From positions 1 through 37,404 of the forward strand of contig JAJYKL010000038.1 of the NCBI GenBank assembly GCA_021788625.1: 37,404 nt of DNA. Reading direction: 5' to 3'. This stretch comes from Chloroflexota bacterium (GTDB taxonomy: Bacteria; Chloroflexota; Anaerolineae; J036; Brachytrichaceae). A program made the translations under genes and the position numbers. The notes under the pieces are model-generated. The model was not told the origin of the DNA. It searched no databases and saw only the letters and a program-made list of their open reading frames with translations. Shown in pieces: positions 1 to 9,395 of this stretch (position 1 is the stretch's first letter; the number at the start of each line of letters is the position of its first letter).

Positions 1-2931
1 CGCCTCCGGCAGCTTCTCGTCGTAGGGTTCTATCTCGAACATCGTCCTAAGGCGGTTGACAGCGTCCGCCGTTTCTTTCTGCGCCCGATACCTGGACACT
101 TGCCCGCTCTGGTTGAGCTGAGCAAGTTCCCACACCAGGATTTCGAGCAGGCTCGCAGGGATCCACACGCGGTTGAAGCGAGAGCGGATCCTGTTAATCC
201 ACGTAGCACCATAAAGGGTCCAGAGGGTCAGCAGGGCACTGTAGTCCAGCACCACCTCTTTAGGGGAGTGCAGAATGAGCCAATTTTCAGCATAGCTTTG
301 ATCTCCGGCCGCCGCATAGCGCTCAACCCCGTCATGTATGCGAGCCCGATGAAACCACATAAGAGTGCTTGCCTGCATGTGGCAGAGCGTCATCGCGGAG
401 ATCCTACCGGAACGGTATTCTGCTTCGAGGGCGGCCTGTCTCTCCCGCCTGGACAGGAGGAACTTTCTCAGGTCCTCCATGTCGTGTGGCTCGAAGTACC
501 CCGATTGATCGAATTTACCACCTGGCATGAACTCCCGGAAGGCGGAGTTCGCACGCGGGTCAGGCCCTACGGCGACCTGAAGGCCCAGCCTGGCTAAATG
601 GAAAGCCACGCGCTGGTTGCCTTCGAAGCGCTCATAAGCCCGATACGCCCACCTCAATGCATCATCCTTGTGTCCGGCCATCAAGTAGAGCTGCGATAGC
701 TCGACATACCCCTCCGGGTCGCCCAGATGGCTCTTAACGTAAGCTTCAAGCACGGCAATCGCTCTGCTGTACTCCCCGAGATGCAAATGGATCCGTGCAA
801 GGTTGACCAAATCGGCAAATTCGGCTGCGCCTACCGTTTGAAGAAATTCGAAATCTTCCTGCGCCTCCGCTAGCTGGCGCAGACCCAGTCGAGCATAAGC
901 TCTTGCTCGGCGCCACAGCACGGGGTCTCGGGGCGTTGCCACCTTTTCGGCAACTTCCAAATACTCGCCGAACTTTCTATCCGAGAAGAGCGCCGATAGC
1001 AGAATCTCTGTGGCGCGGGGGCCGGGCAATATGGACGCCAACCGGCGGGCGCTCGCGAGCGCGCGGCCGTGATCACCATGGGACTGGGCATATAGGGTGG
1101 CCGTTACAAGAACTTCGGGGTGATCAGGGTAAGTTGACAACGCTTCTCCGATGACCTCCTGGGCTCGTGGTGATTGGCGTTCTGCGAGTACCTGAAACCG
1201 CCACAGCAGTCGGTGGTGCGCATATCGCTCGGGGAGTGGTACCTCGTTTATCCACCTCGACACGGCAGCGTCCACACCGGCGCGCCTGAGTAGCAAGCGT
1301 TCCGTCTCGCGATAACTGAGCTCAATGTCATCTGTCAGCCTGAAACGCGACCCATGTTTTCTGATCAGCTTGACGAGTCTTCGCGACCCCTGCATATCCA
1401 GCGCCGCGTTACGGACGAGGGCAAGTGTGACCAGGGGATCATTCGCTTGGTCCGAGATGACCGAATTGAGGTATTCGGCACTCACCGGGAGCGTGCGTTG
1501 CAGGACAACTAGAGGGTGCCTCGGATCAATGTTGGCAAGCTCATCGATGAGCGTCTGTTTCCCCGGTGCCGGCGAATCGTCTGGATCCAGTAATAAAGCG
1601 GATTCCAATGTATAACAGGCCTCGACGGGACAATCGTTCTGTTTAAAAAGAGTGAATGCCCGCACAAATGTATCGCGTGCACGTGACCGCAAGTCCTGGT
1701 CAACGAGCGTATCAAGGTCCAACTGGGCCAAGTGAACAGCCGGGGACACGTTGTGGGTATGGCAGAACTGGTCGTGGCGTTGGTAAGCCAAACGAGATAA
1801 GGCGTAGCCAGCAACCATAAAATGATCGGCTGCTGACGAATCCGCGGTCAACCGATCCACCGCGCCCTGGGCCCGCTCGAATTCACCTAAAGCTGCGTAG
1901 TACAAAGCTAGCAGACGTAACCAGTCTTTAGACTCCAGCACGGCTGAATCGCCCAGTGCGCTAAGAATCAGTCTGCACTTTTGAAGGTCATTGTTCTCTA
2001 GACAGATGCCAAAACATATTCTTTTTACCTCGGCGTGCTCCAATCTCTCTAGCGCCTGTAAAGCGCGTTGCGGCCCTTCGGATCGGTAGAGGAGGAGTGA
2101 CTCAAGGATCTGTAGATCGATAAGTCCATTGCCCGATGCATACTGAGCCGCCTTAGTTAGGTAAGCCCGGCACTCGCCCGCGGTAGTAACATCAATGAGC
2201 ACACTGGCAGCTAAGCGATAGATACTCCCGACCAAACCACGATCCAACTCCGACTCGGCAAGAATACCGTCCGCCTTCTCGGCCAATTCCAGTACGCTGG
2301 CGCGGGCAGACTCGGAATATCCGGAATTGACCCTCTGCCGCAGCTCGTTTAACTCGCCTTGGAGCGAACGCTCCCGCTCGCCACGTAGCTGTAGCTGGAT
2401 CGCCTCGAGTTCACCACTGACCTGTACGAGGCGTTGTGAGGAAGGCAGGTATTTCTCGAATAGCCGTATCCACTCGACGTAGTATTTGAAGAGCACGTCT
2501 GAATTTTCGGGGTTGGTGAGGTTGGAGCAAATGTCTTCCCAAAAGACGATATGCACTGTGAAGCCACCCTTCGCAATATGCTCGGCGTCGATGACACGCA
2601 CCGCCTCTTGTAACATACTATCGCGTTGTTCAGTGGTTGCGATGACGAACTCGCGCAGTGGTGGCTTGAAGCGCTCGGCCTTGCGGACTTCTTTTAGGAT
2701 ATCCGCTTTCTTGAGTCTTCCCGCTGCGTATCGCTTGCACTGAACTCCAACATAGCCGCCCAAGCGCTTGGATACACCGTAAACATCCACGCCGTTTTGC
2801 CCTTGTCCACTTCGTCCGTTACGCTCGGCGTTAGGGTCATCCCATATGCGTTTATAGAGATCCAGGATGATATCTTCGAACTCATCCCAACTCTTGGGGA
2901 GCGGCAGTTCAGTTGTAGCGGGTGCAGGCAT
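1..2931 (-). CDS. Large Mrr-like nuclease / TPR-repeat / PIN-like protein, 3' end outside window
   Basis: The frame is open from the ATG at 2931 to the left edge, 977 codons with no stop, so the gene is partial. Residues about 14-160 resemble the Mrr-like restriction endonuclease domain found at the N-terminus of many defence proteins. That part has GRSGQGQNGVDVYG (D49) and then GVQCK (Q64, K66), a D...QxK form of the PD-(D/E)xK site. A short coiled segment follows near residues 175-195. From about 200 to 880 the protein is helical with TPR-like pairs, for example the stretch containing LARIHLHLGEYSRAIAVLE. At about 892 comes VVLDYSALLTL (D896), then VWIPASLLEIL, which resembles the start of a PIN nuclease fold. 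The gene lies 58 nt downstream of the metallopeptidase gene in the same direction, so it probably belongs to the restriction operon. No clear SD precedes the ATG. I infer a nucleic-acid-targeting defence role. The nuclease and TPR calls are fairly firm; the PIN call is tentative. Confidence 0.8.
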   Translation of the reverse strand, partial: MPAPATTELPLPKSWDEFEDIILDLYKRIWDDPNAERNGRSGQGQNGVDVYGVSKRLGGYVGVQCKRYAAGRLKKADILKEVRKAERFKPPLREFVIATTEQRDSMLQEAVRVIDAEHIAKGGFTVHIVFWEDICSNLTNPENSDVLFKYYVEWIRLFEKYLPSSQRLVQVSGELEAIQLQLRGERERSLQGELNELRQRVNSGYSESARASVLELAEKADGILAESELDRGLVGSIYRLAASVLIDVTTAGECRAYLTKAAQYASGNGLIDLQILESLLLYRSEGPQRALQALERLEHAEVKRICFGICLENNDLQKCRLILSALGDSAVLESKDWLRLLALYYAALGEFERAQGAVDRLTADSSAADHFMVAGYALSRLAYQRHDQFCHTHNVSPAVHLAQLDLDTLVDQDLRSRARDTFVRAFTLFKQNDCPVEACYTLESALLLDPDDSPAPGKQTLIDELANIDPRHPLVVLQRTLPVSAEYLNSVISDQANDPLVTLALVRNAALDMQGSRRLVKLIRKHGSRFRLTDDIELSYRETERLLLRRAGVDAAVSRWINEVPLPERYAHHRLLWRFQVLAERQSPRAQEVIGEALSTYPDHPEVLVTATLYAQSHGDHGRALASARRLASILPGPRATEILLSALFSDRKFGEYLEVAEKVATPRDPVLWRRARAYARLGLRQLAEAQEDFEFLQTVGAAEFADLVNLARIHLHLGEYSRAIAVLEAYVKSHLGDPEGYVELSQLYLMAGHKDDALRWAYRAYERFEGNQRVAFHLARLGLQVAVGPDPRANSAFREFMPGGKFDQSGYFEPHDMEDLRKFLLSRRERQAALEAEYRSGRISAMTLCHMQASTLMWFHRARIHDGVERYAAAGDQSYAENWLILHSPKEVVLDYSALLTLWTLYGATWINRIRSRFNRVWIPASLLEILVWELAQLNQSGQVSRYRAQKETADAVNRLRTMFEIEPYDEKLPEA

Positions 2932-2989
2932 ACAAATTAAAGCTATCTTTCCATTTTGCTCATCATCGCGCCACTCGAATTATGGACGG

Positions 2990-3367
2990 CTAATAAGCGC
3001 TGTCTATATACCCATTCAACAACGACTCAAACAACTTGCCGTGGTTGGGTATCCGCAGGTGCAACAGTTCGTGCACGATGACCTCTGCACGCTTCCGGGC
3101 CGGCTGCGCGAGCAGGGCTGTGTCGAACGTCAGCCGGCCGCGGCTGGAGCAACTGGCCCACTTGCGTTTCATCGGCCTGAGTCGAATTTCTTTCGGCTCA
3201 ACGCCGACGCGCCTGGCCCACGCCGCTACCTCACCGCGGAACACACTGACCGGCACCGTCTCCTCCAGCGGCCGGAGGTTCGCTGGCGTGGCGGGTTTGT
3301 CGTCGTGGTGCTGCGCACCCTCGATCAGGTGGCGCTTGCGGCTGCGCGGGTTCCGTCCAGTCGCCAT
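2990..3367 (-). CDS. YgjP-like (DUF45/WLM) zinc metallopeptidase
   Basis: A 125-aa protein of the YgjP/DUF45 family, related to M48 and SprT-like peptidases. The zinc site HELLHLRIPNHGKLF is seen near the C-terminus: HExxH followed by a third histidine in the NHG motif. Upstream, RPMKRKWASCSSRG matches the conserved family segment before the active site. The start codon overlaps the hsdR stop (TGATG, one shared base), so translation is coupled to hsdR. Family members are often encoded beside type I hsdR genes, where their substrate is unknown. The protein is shorter than stand-alone YgjP (about 165 aa or more) because the N-terminal part is reduced. It is probably cytoplasmic, since no signal peptide is visible. 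Confidence 0.85.
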   Translation of the reverse strand: MATGRNPRSRKRHLIEGAQHHDDKPATPANLRPLEETVPVSVFRGEVAAWARRVGVEPKEIRLRPMKRKWASCSSRGRLTFDTALLAQPARKRAEVIVHELLHLRIPNHGKLFESLLNGYIDSAY

Positions 3368-6342
3368 CAGCGCCGCTCGCCCCGCAGCGTGCGCAGGATG
3401 CGCTCCACCGTCTGCGGCACGCTGCCGACCGGGACGCCGTCCAGAGCGCGGTACAGTTCCAGCCGCACCGCGCGCGCCTCCCGCTCACTGTTCCGCCAGT
3501 GCGGGTGCTGGTCGAGCGCCATGGCCATCCGCCGGGCGACCGCCTCGGCCTGCGGCGCCCCCACCCCCTCCTGCCTGAGCAGCCAGAAGACTGCGAACGG
3601 CTCGCCCGTGATACCCCGTTCCGCCTGCTCGCGCTGCGCGTCGTTGATCGAGCGCACCTGCTCCTCCAACTGCTGCAGCGCCTCCTGGGTGGACACCTGC
3701 CGCTCTTTGAACGCCTCGGCAATGGTCTCGGCGCGCTCGCCGATGGACAGCAGGTAGGGTGCACCCGCGGCCTCGTCGGCCACCTTCTGCTCGATGCTCT
3801 TGAGCAGGTTGAACACCTTCACCGTGTCGCTCTGGTTCGACCGGGCGACTTGCTCCAGGGTGTCAGGCGTGATCTCGTACACGGTGACGGCCTCGCGGAT
3901 GACGCCAGCCTGGGTGTGCTCCTGCACCAGGTAGGCGGTCTTGCGCGCCAGGTCCTGGCTGCCCGGCCGGTCGGTGCTCTCGTAGGCGGCGCGCAGCAGT
4001 GCGTAGACGTCGGCGAGCCTCCGGTAGTCGTCCATGTATTCGCGCAGGAAGGCGTCGGGCGAGAGGATCTCGTACAAGTCCTCCAGCTCGGCGAAGAACC
4101 GGTAGAACGCCTCGCGCCGGTCCTGGTCCAGGTAGGCGTTCAACACGGCCTCGGCCGCCTTGTCCGCCGTCCTGCCGGCCAGCAGGGTGAGCACCTGGCT
4201 GCGCCCCTCGGCGATCCTGGCCCGGAAGCGCGCCTGGAGCACGTCCAGTCCCTCAATCACGCTTTGCACGTCCCGCGAGTCGAACGCCAGGGCCTTCTCC
4301 AGGTTCTCGAAGATGCCCACGAAGTCCAGCACGAAGCCGCCTGGCTTGCGCTTGCCGCCCTCGTCCTCGTACGGCCGGTTCACCCGCGCGATGGCCTGCA
4401 GCAGGACGTGGTCGCGCATGGGCTTGTCCAAGTACAGGCAGTACAGCACCGGCGCATCGTAGCCGGTGAGCAGCTTCTCGGTGACGATCAGGATCTTGGG
4501 CTGCTTGTCAGGCTTACGGAAGTCGTTGCGGATGGCCTTCTCGTCCTCCTCGGCCAGGTGGTAGGGCACGAGGCCCGGGTAGCGCTCCGCGTCGGTGTGG
4601 GCGGGGCTGATGACCACGCGCGAGGCCTCGGGCGGCAGATACCGGTCCAGCGCGTTCTTGTACAGGGCGCACGCCTCGCGGTCCACGCCCACCAGGAAGG
4701 CCTTGTAGCCCATGGGCGCGACCGTCTCGGTGAAGTGATGGGCGACGTACTGCGCCACGCGCTGGATGCGCTCGCGGTTCTTCAGCATGTTCTTGAGCGT
4801 GACGGCCTTGTCCAGCACGCGGTTCAGGTCGTCGATGTCGCTCATCCCCTCCGCCTCGGCCAGGTCCAGGAACTCCCGCTCCAGCGTAGCGCGGTCCACC
4901 CGCAGCTCGTTCGGCGCCAGGGCGTAGTAGAGCGGCACGGTGGTGCCATCCTCGATGGACTCGGCAATGCCGTACTTGTCCAGGTAGCCCTGCGGGTCGT
5001 CACGCCCGAACACCTTGAACGTGCCCTGGCCGTAGCTGGTGCGGTCGATGGGCGTGCCGGTGAAGCCGAAGTAGGTGGCGTTGGGCAGGGCGCCCATCAG
5101 GTAGTTGCCCAGGTCCCCGCCCGTGCTGCGGTGTGCCTCATCGACCAACACAAACAAGTTGGTGCGCTGGTTCAGCTTCGCCGGCATGTCGTCGAACTTG
5201 TGGATCATCGAGACGATCAGCCCGCGCGTGTCACTGCCCAGCAGGTCCTGCAGGCCGCGCTTGCTCTCGGCCACGTACACCCCGCCCAGTTGCGTGTAGC
5301 CGGGGTGGCGCTGCGGCGGGGCGTTCTGGCCCAGCAGGGTGGCGGCCAGGTTGCCGAAGAGCTGCGTCTCCAGCTCGTTGCGGTCCACCAGCATCAGCAC
5401 GGTGGGGTTCTCGAATGCCGGCTCGTCGATCAGCCGCTTGGCAACCGTGATCATGGTGTAGGTCTTGCCAGACCCTTGCGTGTGCCAGACCAGACCGAAG
5501 CGCTTGCGCGGGTCGTAGGCGCGCGCCAGCACGCGCTCGACGGCGCGCATCTGGTGCGGGCGCAGGATGACCTTGCTCAGCTCGTCGTCCTTGCGGGTGA
5601 AGAGGATGAAGTCGCGCAGCACGCGCAGCACCCGCTCGGGCGCGACGAACGTCTTGACGAGCGTCTCGAAGTCCGGGGCGGCACGTGGCGCGGCCGTGAG
5701 TGGCGCGTCCTCTTTCCAGTTAAACAGGTTCTTGGCCGCGGTGTTCCACGTGGCGCCGTAGTAGAAGCGCACCAGGTGCGTGATGCCGAACACCTGCGCC
5801 AGCGCCAGTAGCTCGGGCGCCTCGCGGTGATAGCGGCGCACCTGGTCCAGCGCGACAGTGGTGCCGTCTAGGCGGGTGGCGGCCTTAGTCTCCACCGGGA
5901 TGACGGGGATGCCGTTCACCAGGAAGGCCACGTCCAGGCGGACGCGGTGGGTTCCGTTGGTGAAGCTGAACTCGTCGGTGACGTGGAAGGCGTTGCGGGA
6001 GGAGTCGCCGAAGTCGATCAGGCGCACGTTGCGCTCGCGCCGCTCGGCCTCGATGAACGCCGTGCGCAGCCCCTTCAGGTACTCCCAGGCCTGCAGGTTG
6101 CCCTCCAGGCTGGGCGGGACGCGCGCGAGGCGGCGGGCGATCTCCTCGGCCTTGAGGTGGTCCACCAGGCCGGCGTTCAGTTGCTGGAGCTTGGCCGTGA
6201 GCACGTCCCACAGCAGGGGGCTATCTTCGCCCCGGCGCAGGCGCAGCGCCTCGCCGGGCGGCAGGTAGGTCCAGCCGACCTCGGTGGCGTAGCGGATCAG
6301 CGGATTCTGGACGGTGTAGCGTTCGCTGCGTAGCGTGCTCAT
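3367..6342 (-). CDS. hsdR: Type I restriction enzyme, R subunit (HsdR)
   Basis: A 991-aa motor and nuclease subunit of a type I restriction-modification complex. It translocates DNA using ATP and cuts unmethylated DNA away from the recognition site. The N-terminal nuclease has RLDVAFL (D137) and PVETK (E151, K153). The superfamily 2 helicase motor follows: Walker A HTQGSGKT at 287-294, DEAH at 401-404, then FTGTP. After these come TEKLLTGYDAP and the arginine-finger segment AIARVNRPY. The C-terminal third is helical and probably binds the methylase core. AAGGAAG lies 5 nt before the ATG. The gene starts 39 nt after hsdS and its stop overlaps the metallopeptidase start. All catalytic motifs are intact, so it should be active. 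Confidence 0.97.
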   Translation of the reverse strand: MSTLRSERYTVQNPLIRYATEVGWTYLPPGEALRLRRGEDSPLLWDVLTAKLQQLNAGLVDHLKAEEIARRLARVPPSLEGNLQAWEYLKGLRTAFIEAERRERNVRLIDFGDSSRNAFHVTDEFSFTNGTHRVRLDVAFLVNGIPVIPVETKAATRLDGTTVALDQVRRYHREAPELLALAQVFGITHLVRFYYGATWNTAAKNLFNWKEDAPLTAAPRAAPDFETLVKTFVAPERVLRVLRDFILFTRKDDELSKVILRPHQMRAVERVLARAYDPRKRFGLVWHTQGSGKTYTMITVAKRLIDEPAFENPTVLMLVDRNELETQLFGNLAATLLGQNAPPQRHPGYTQLGGVYVAESKRGLQDLLGSDTRGLIVSMIHKFDDMPAKLNQRTNLFVLVDEAHRSTGGDLGNYLMGALPNATYFGFTGTPIDRTSYGQGTFKVFGRDDPQGYLDKYGIAESIEDGTTVPLYYALAPNELRVDRATLEREFLDLAEAEGMSDIDDLNRVLDKAVTLKNMLKNRERIQRVAQYVAHHFTETVAPMGYKAFLVGVDREACALYKNALDRYLPPEASRVVISPAHTDAERYPGLVPYHLAEEDEKAIRNDFRKPDKQPKILIVTEKLLTGYDAPVLYCLYLDKPMRDHVLLQAIARVNRPYEDEGGKRKPGGFVLDFVGIFENLEKALAFDSRDVQSVIEGLDVLQARFRARIAEGRSQVLTLLAGRTADKAAEAVLNAYLDQDRREAFYRFFAELEDLYEILSPDAFLREYMDDYRRLADVYALLRAAYESTDRPGSQDLARKTAYLVQEHTQAGVIREAVTVYEITPDTLEQVARSNQSDTVKVFNLLKSIEQKVADEAAGAPYLLSIGERAETIAEAFKERQVSTQEALQQLEEQVRSINDAQREQAERGITGEPFAVFWLLRQEGVGAPQAEAVARRMAMALDQHPHWRNSEREARAVRLELYRALDGVPVGSVPQTVERILRTLRGERR

Positions 6343-6381
6343 GGTGTCTTCCTTGCCGCAGGCGCTACCGCCCCAGGGTGT

Positions 6382-7662
6382 TCAGTCCGCCTGCGTGGAC
6401 TCGGCGCCCACGCGGATTGTACCGGTCATCAGTCGCTGCAGGGCTGACTTGAATAGCGCTTGGAGTGCAGATTTGCGCTGGGACTCAGTCTCAATCTTGC
6501 GATCGATGGCGTAAAGAGTTTGAACAATTGCTCTCTGTTCAACTATTGGCGGACAAGGAATCGAGTAGCCCTTGAGATAGCCGCACGTTAACGCGGCTTT
6601 TGTGCTCCCACCCGAACGGCCGACGGCTTGTAGTTGCATGTACCGGGATTGCAGGAAGTACAGCACGAATTCGGGCTGAAGCTTATTGTCATGCAGCGTG
6701 ATATATGCCAGGTGTTGGCTTATACACGTATCGAGGGCAAGCAAGGCGGCATTACCCAGCGTCTTGCCTTGCCCGGTAATCGCTACAACGATGCTGCGCT
6801 TGGGTACGAGGGGTAGATGGCATTCGGCATACGCCGCTTCGGTCACTAACTCGTCAGCACTTGTGATCGTTCCCTCGTGCACCTTGCCACTGGTGAGCCA
6901 TGGGATGGTGCCCCCATCCCAATACCTCGGTTCATCTCGTTTTGGCGTCGAGCCGTTTCCGATCTTTGACACTTCACCCAAGGTAACGACTGACCATTGC
7001 TGTGGTATGGGTCCTACATTGCTATCTTTAAGCAGCACTGTAGCCGAATCCTGAACTTGCACTAGCCCATATGTGAGCAGGTGGCGCAACGTCGATTGTT
7101 TCAGCGCATAGATTGCCGTGATGACCTTATCTGCTGCTCCGATAGCACTCTGGATGGTGGATAGCGCGTGGGCGATGGCGCGTTGCTCACTCAGAGGCGG
7201 TAGATAGATGACAAGTTGCTGTAGGGCGTTCCAAGACGTGCGAGGATGGTTCACGCCCGTGGTGGTCGCAACAGCATGCTCGATGAACGGGGTCGAATGC
7301 AGTAAATAGGATGCAAATGATGGGTCGATGTCCCCGCACGGCACCAGGACCAGAATATCTGTGGAGCATATACCGTCACTTTCTGCTAGAGCCGCCTTGT
7401 CGAGGTAGGGCCGCAACTTACCGTATAGAACGTCGCCGGGGTAAAAGCGCGACTTGGCGCTCCTCACATCGTCTGGCTGCCCGAATTGATGGATACGAGA
7501 GTTGCCTGGTTCAATGTGCTCCAGCCCGACATACGGCAGGTGCGCCGCGTTTCTCGGCTGGACTGACTCGTGGCGTGGTTCGACCACGAGCCCCAGCCGG
7601 GTGCACTCCCACCCCTCGGGCAACGACTCTCCGCCACCGACGCTCACCACTGGATCTTCCAT
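6382..7662 (-). CDS. hsdS: Type I restriction enzyme, specificity subunit (HsdS)
   Basis: A 426-aa DNA-recognition subunit that determines the target sequence for both HsdM and HsdR. It shows the expected two-fold layout: two target-recognition domains, each opening with a characteristic segment (LPEGWECTRLG near residue 14, and IPQQWSVVTLGEVSKIGNGSTP near 220). Each ends in a conserved helical spacer that starts with PPLSEQRAIAHAL or PPIVEQRAIVQTL. Length is typical. No clear SD is seen before the ATG at 7662, and the upstream gene is merA (55 nt away) rather than hsdM. Expression may therefore depend partly on read-through from the mer promoter. The two halves read different half-sites; which bases cannot be told from sequence. 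Confidence 0.95.
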   Translation of the reverse strand: MEDPVVSVGGGESLPEGWECTRLGLVVEPRHESVQPRNAAHLPYVGLEHIEPGNSRIHQFGQPDDVRSAKSRFYPGDVLYGKLRPYLDKAALAESDGICSTDILVLVPCGDIDPSFASYLLHSTPFIEHAVATTTGVNHPRTSWNALQQLVIYLPPLSEQRAIAHALSTIQSAIGAADKVITAIYALKQSTLRHLLTYGLVQVQDSATVLLKDSNVGPIPQQWSVVTLGEVSKIGNGSTPKRDEPRYWDGGTIPWLTSGKVHEGTITSADELVTEAAYAECHLPLVPKRSIVVAITGQGKTLGNAALLALDTCISQHLAYITLHDNKLQPEFVLYFLQSRYMQLQAVGRSGGSTKAALTCGYLKGYSIPCPPIVEQRAIVQTLYAIDRKIETESQRKSALQALFKSALQRLMTGTIRVGAESTQAD

Positions 7663-7717
7663 GTTGGGCGTCAGCGATTATAGCTAACGGGCGGAGTCTG
7701 CCCTCACGGCCCCCACC

Positions 7718-9382
7718 TCAGGCGCAGCACGACAACTTCGCGACGTCCCTGGTGAAGGCCTGAGCCGCCAGTTTCAGGCCTTCCACTTGGGTCAGGTAGG
7801 GGAACAGCGTGTTAGTCAGGTCGTCCGTGGTCAGGCCGAACTTGACGGCCAGGGCGGCCGCTTGAATGACCTCGCCGCCCTCGGCGGCCAGGACGTGCGC
7901 CCCCAGCAGCCGCCCGGTGGCCGTCTCCGCGACGAGCTTGATCAGGCCGCGGGTGTCGTGGGCGGCCTGCGCCCGCGGGACGTGCTCCAGGCCGATCGTG
8001 CTGACGTTGACTTGGTAGCCCTGGCGCCGGGCCTGCGCTTCCGTCAGGCCCACCATGGCGACCTGCGGGTCCGTGAAGATCACGGTGGGCATGGCCGATA
8101 GGTCGAGGGCCTGACGGACATCCGTCAGGGCGTTGCGGGCGGCCAGGGTCCCGCCCGCGGCGGCCACGTAGACGAACTCCGGGTTGGTGGTGGCGTCCCC
8201 AGTGGCGTAGAGGGCGGGGTTACTGGTTTGCAGGTACGCGTCAACGATGATGGCGCCGTTCCCGTCCACCCGTACACCCACGTGCTCTAACCCCAGGTCG
8301 CGCGTGTTGGGTTGCCGGCCCAACGCCATGAGGATCTGGTCCGCCCGGAACTGCCGGGGTTGACCCATCACTTGGGCATGGACAACGCGCGTTTCCCCTT
8401 CGCGGCCTAGCCGGGCGACCTGCACGCCGGTGAGAACCCCGATGCCTTCGCGCTCAAGGTAGTCCTGAATGGCGCGGCCGATCTCCGGCTCGTGCTCCGG
8501 GATGAGGCGGGTGCTGCGCTGGAGGATGAGCACCTCCACTCCCAGGCGGGCCAGCGTCTGGCCCAGCTCCAGGGCCACGGCTCGTCCGCCCAATACGATG
8601 AGCGATTTGGGCAGTTGCCCCAGGTCCATCAGGGTGGTGCTGTCGAGCGGCTGAGCCTCTGCCAGGCCGGGCAGGGGCAGCCTGCGCGGCTGCGCACCCG
8701 TGGCAATCACGTACCGGTTGGCCGCGTAGCTGCGTTCGCCGACGTGGATCGCCCCATCAGCATGGAAGGAAGCTCGGCCCTCCACATAGGTGATGTTGGG
8801 ATAGGCTGCCAGCACGTCCACGTACTTCCTCTGGCGCAGGCCGGCGACCAGTTCGTCCTTCTGGGCTCGCAGTGCGGGCCAATCGAGCTTCACCTGGGCA
8901 GTGCCCACACCGCGGAAGGGGTGGTGGCCGGCGGCGTGCCAGGCGCCGGCGGCCCTGATCAGCGCCTTGCTGGGGATGCAGCCGACGTTGACGCAGGTGC
9001 CGCCGATTGTGCCCGCGTTGATCATGGCCACGCGGGCCCCCAGGTCACTCGCGGCAATGGCCGCGGCGAAGGCCCCGGAGCCGCCCCCGACGACGATCAG
9101 GTCGGAGTCTCTGCCGGCCCCGTCCGCGTTCGATGCCTGCGGCAGGGCAGGCAGGGGGTGCTGCCCCTGGACGGTGGCGGAATAGCCGGCTGCCTCCACG
9201 GCAGCGGTGAGGGCATTTGGGGCGACGCCCTCGTCGGCGATCACCGTGGCGCGGGGCGTTTGCCAGCCCGTCAGGTCCACGCGGCGGACGCCGGGGACGG
9301 CTTTGAGCGCCTGGGTTACGTGCTGGCTGCAGTTCGGGCAGGTCATGCCGCTGACGCGGAGGTCAAATTGTTGTTGGCTCAT
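7718..9382 (-). CDS. merA: Mercuric(II) reductase with N-terminal metal-binding domain
   Basis: A 554-aa cytoplasmic flavoenzyme that reduces Hg(II) to volatile Hg(0) with NADPH. An HMA domain with GMTCPNC (residues 12-18) is at the N-terminus. Next comes the FAD-binding glycine motif VVGGGSGA near 97-104, then the redox-active disulfide GGTCVNVGC (C130, C135). The dimerisation domain ends with the vicinal Cys pair C552-C553 that hands mercury to the active site. The segment VEGLKLAAQAF near the end is also typical. Length matches MerA proteins carrying one HMA domain. GAGGAAGGGG overlaps the merR stop just before the ATG, so the two genes form an operon. No merT, merP or merB is in the window, so mercury uptake must use another route. 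All key residues are present. Confidence 0.97.
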   Translation of the reverse strand: MSQQQFDLRVSGMTCPNCSQHVTQALKAVPGVRRVDLTGWQTPRATVIADEGVAPNALTAAVEAAGYSATVQGQHPLPALPQASNADGAGRDSDLIVVGGGSGAFAAAIAASDLGARVAMINAGTIGGTCVNVGCIPSKALIRAAGAWHAAGHHPFRGVGTAQVKLDWPALRAQKDELVAGLRQRKYVDVLAAYPNITYVEGRASFHADGAIHVGERSYAANRYVIATGAQPRRLPLPGLAEAQPLDSTTLMDLGQLPKSLIVLGGRAVALELGQTLARLGVEVLILQRSTRLIPEHEPEIGRAIQDYLEREGIGVLTGVQVARLGREGETRVVHAQVMGQPRQFRADQILMALGRQPNTRDLGLEHVGVRVDGNGAIIVDAYLQTSNPALYATGDATTNPEFVYVAAAGGTLAARNALTDVRQALDLSAMPTVIFTDPQVAMVGLTEAQARRQGYQVNVSTIGLEHVPRAQAAHDTRGLIKLVAETATGRLLGAHVLAAEGGEVIQAAALAVKFGLTTDDLTNTLFPYLTQVEGLKLAAQAFTRDVAKLSCCA

Positions 9383-9395
9383 AGTACCCCTTCCT

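Noticed and set aside
3499..5811. A 770-codon open frame on the plus strand opposite hsdR
   Set aside because: It lies wholly antisense to an intact hsdR with all motifs. Its product is Val/Leu/Gln/His-rich with no domain, as expected for the reverse of GC-rich coding DNA.
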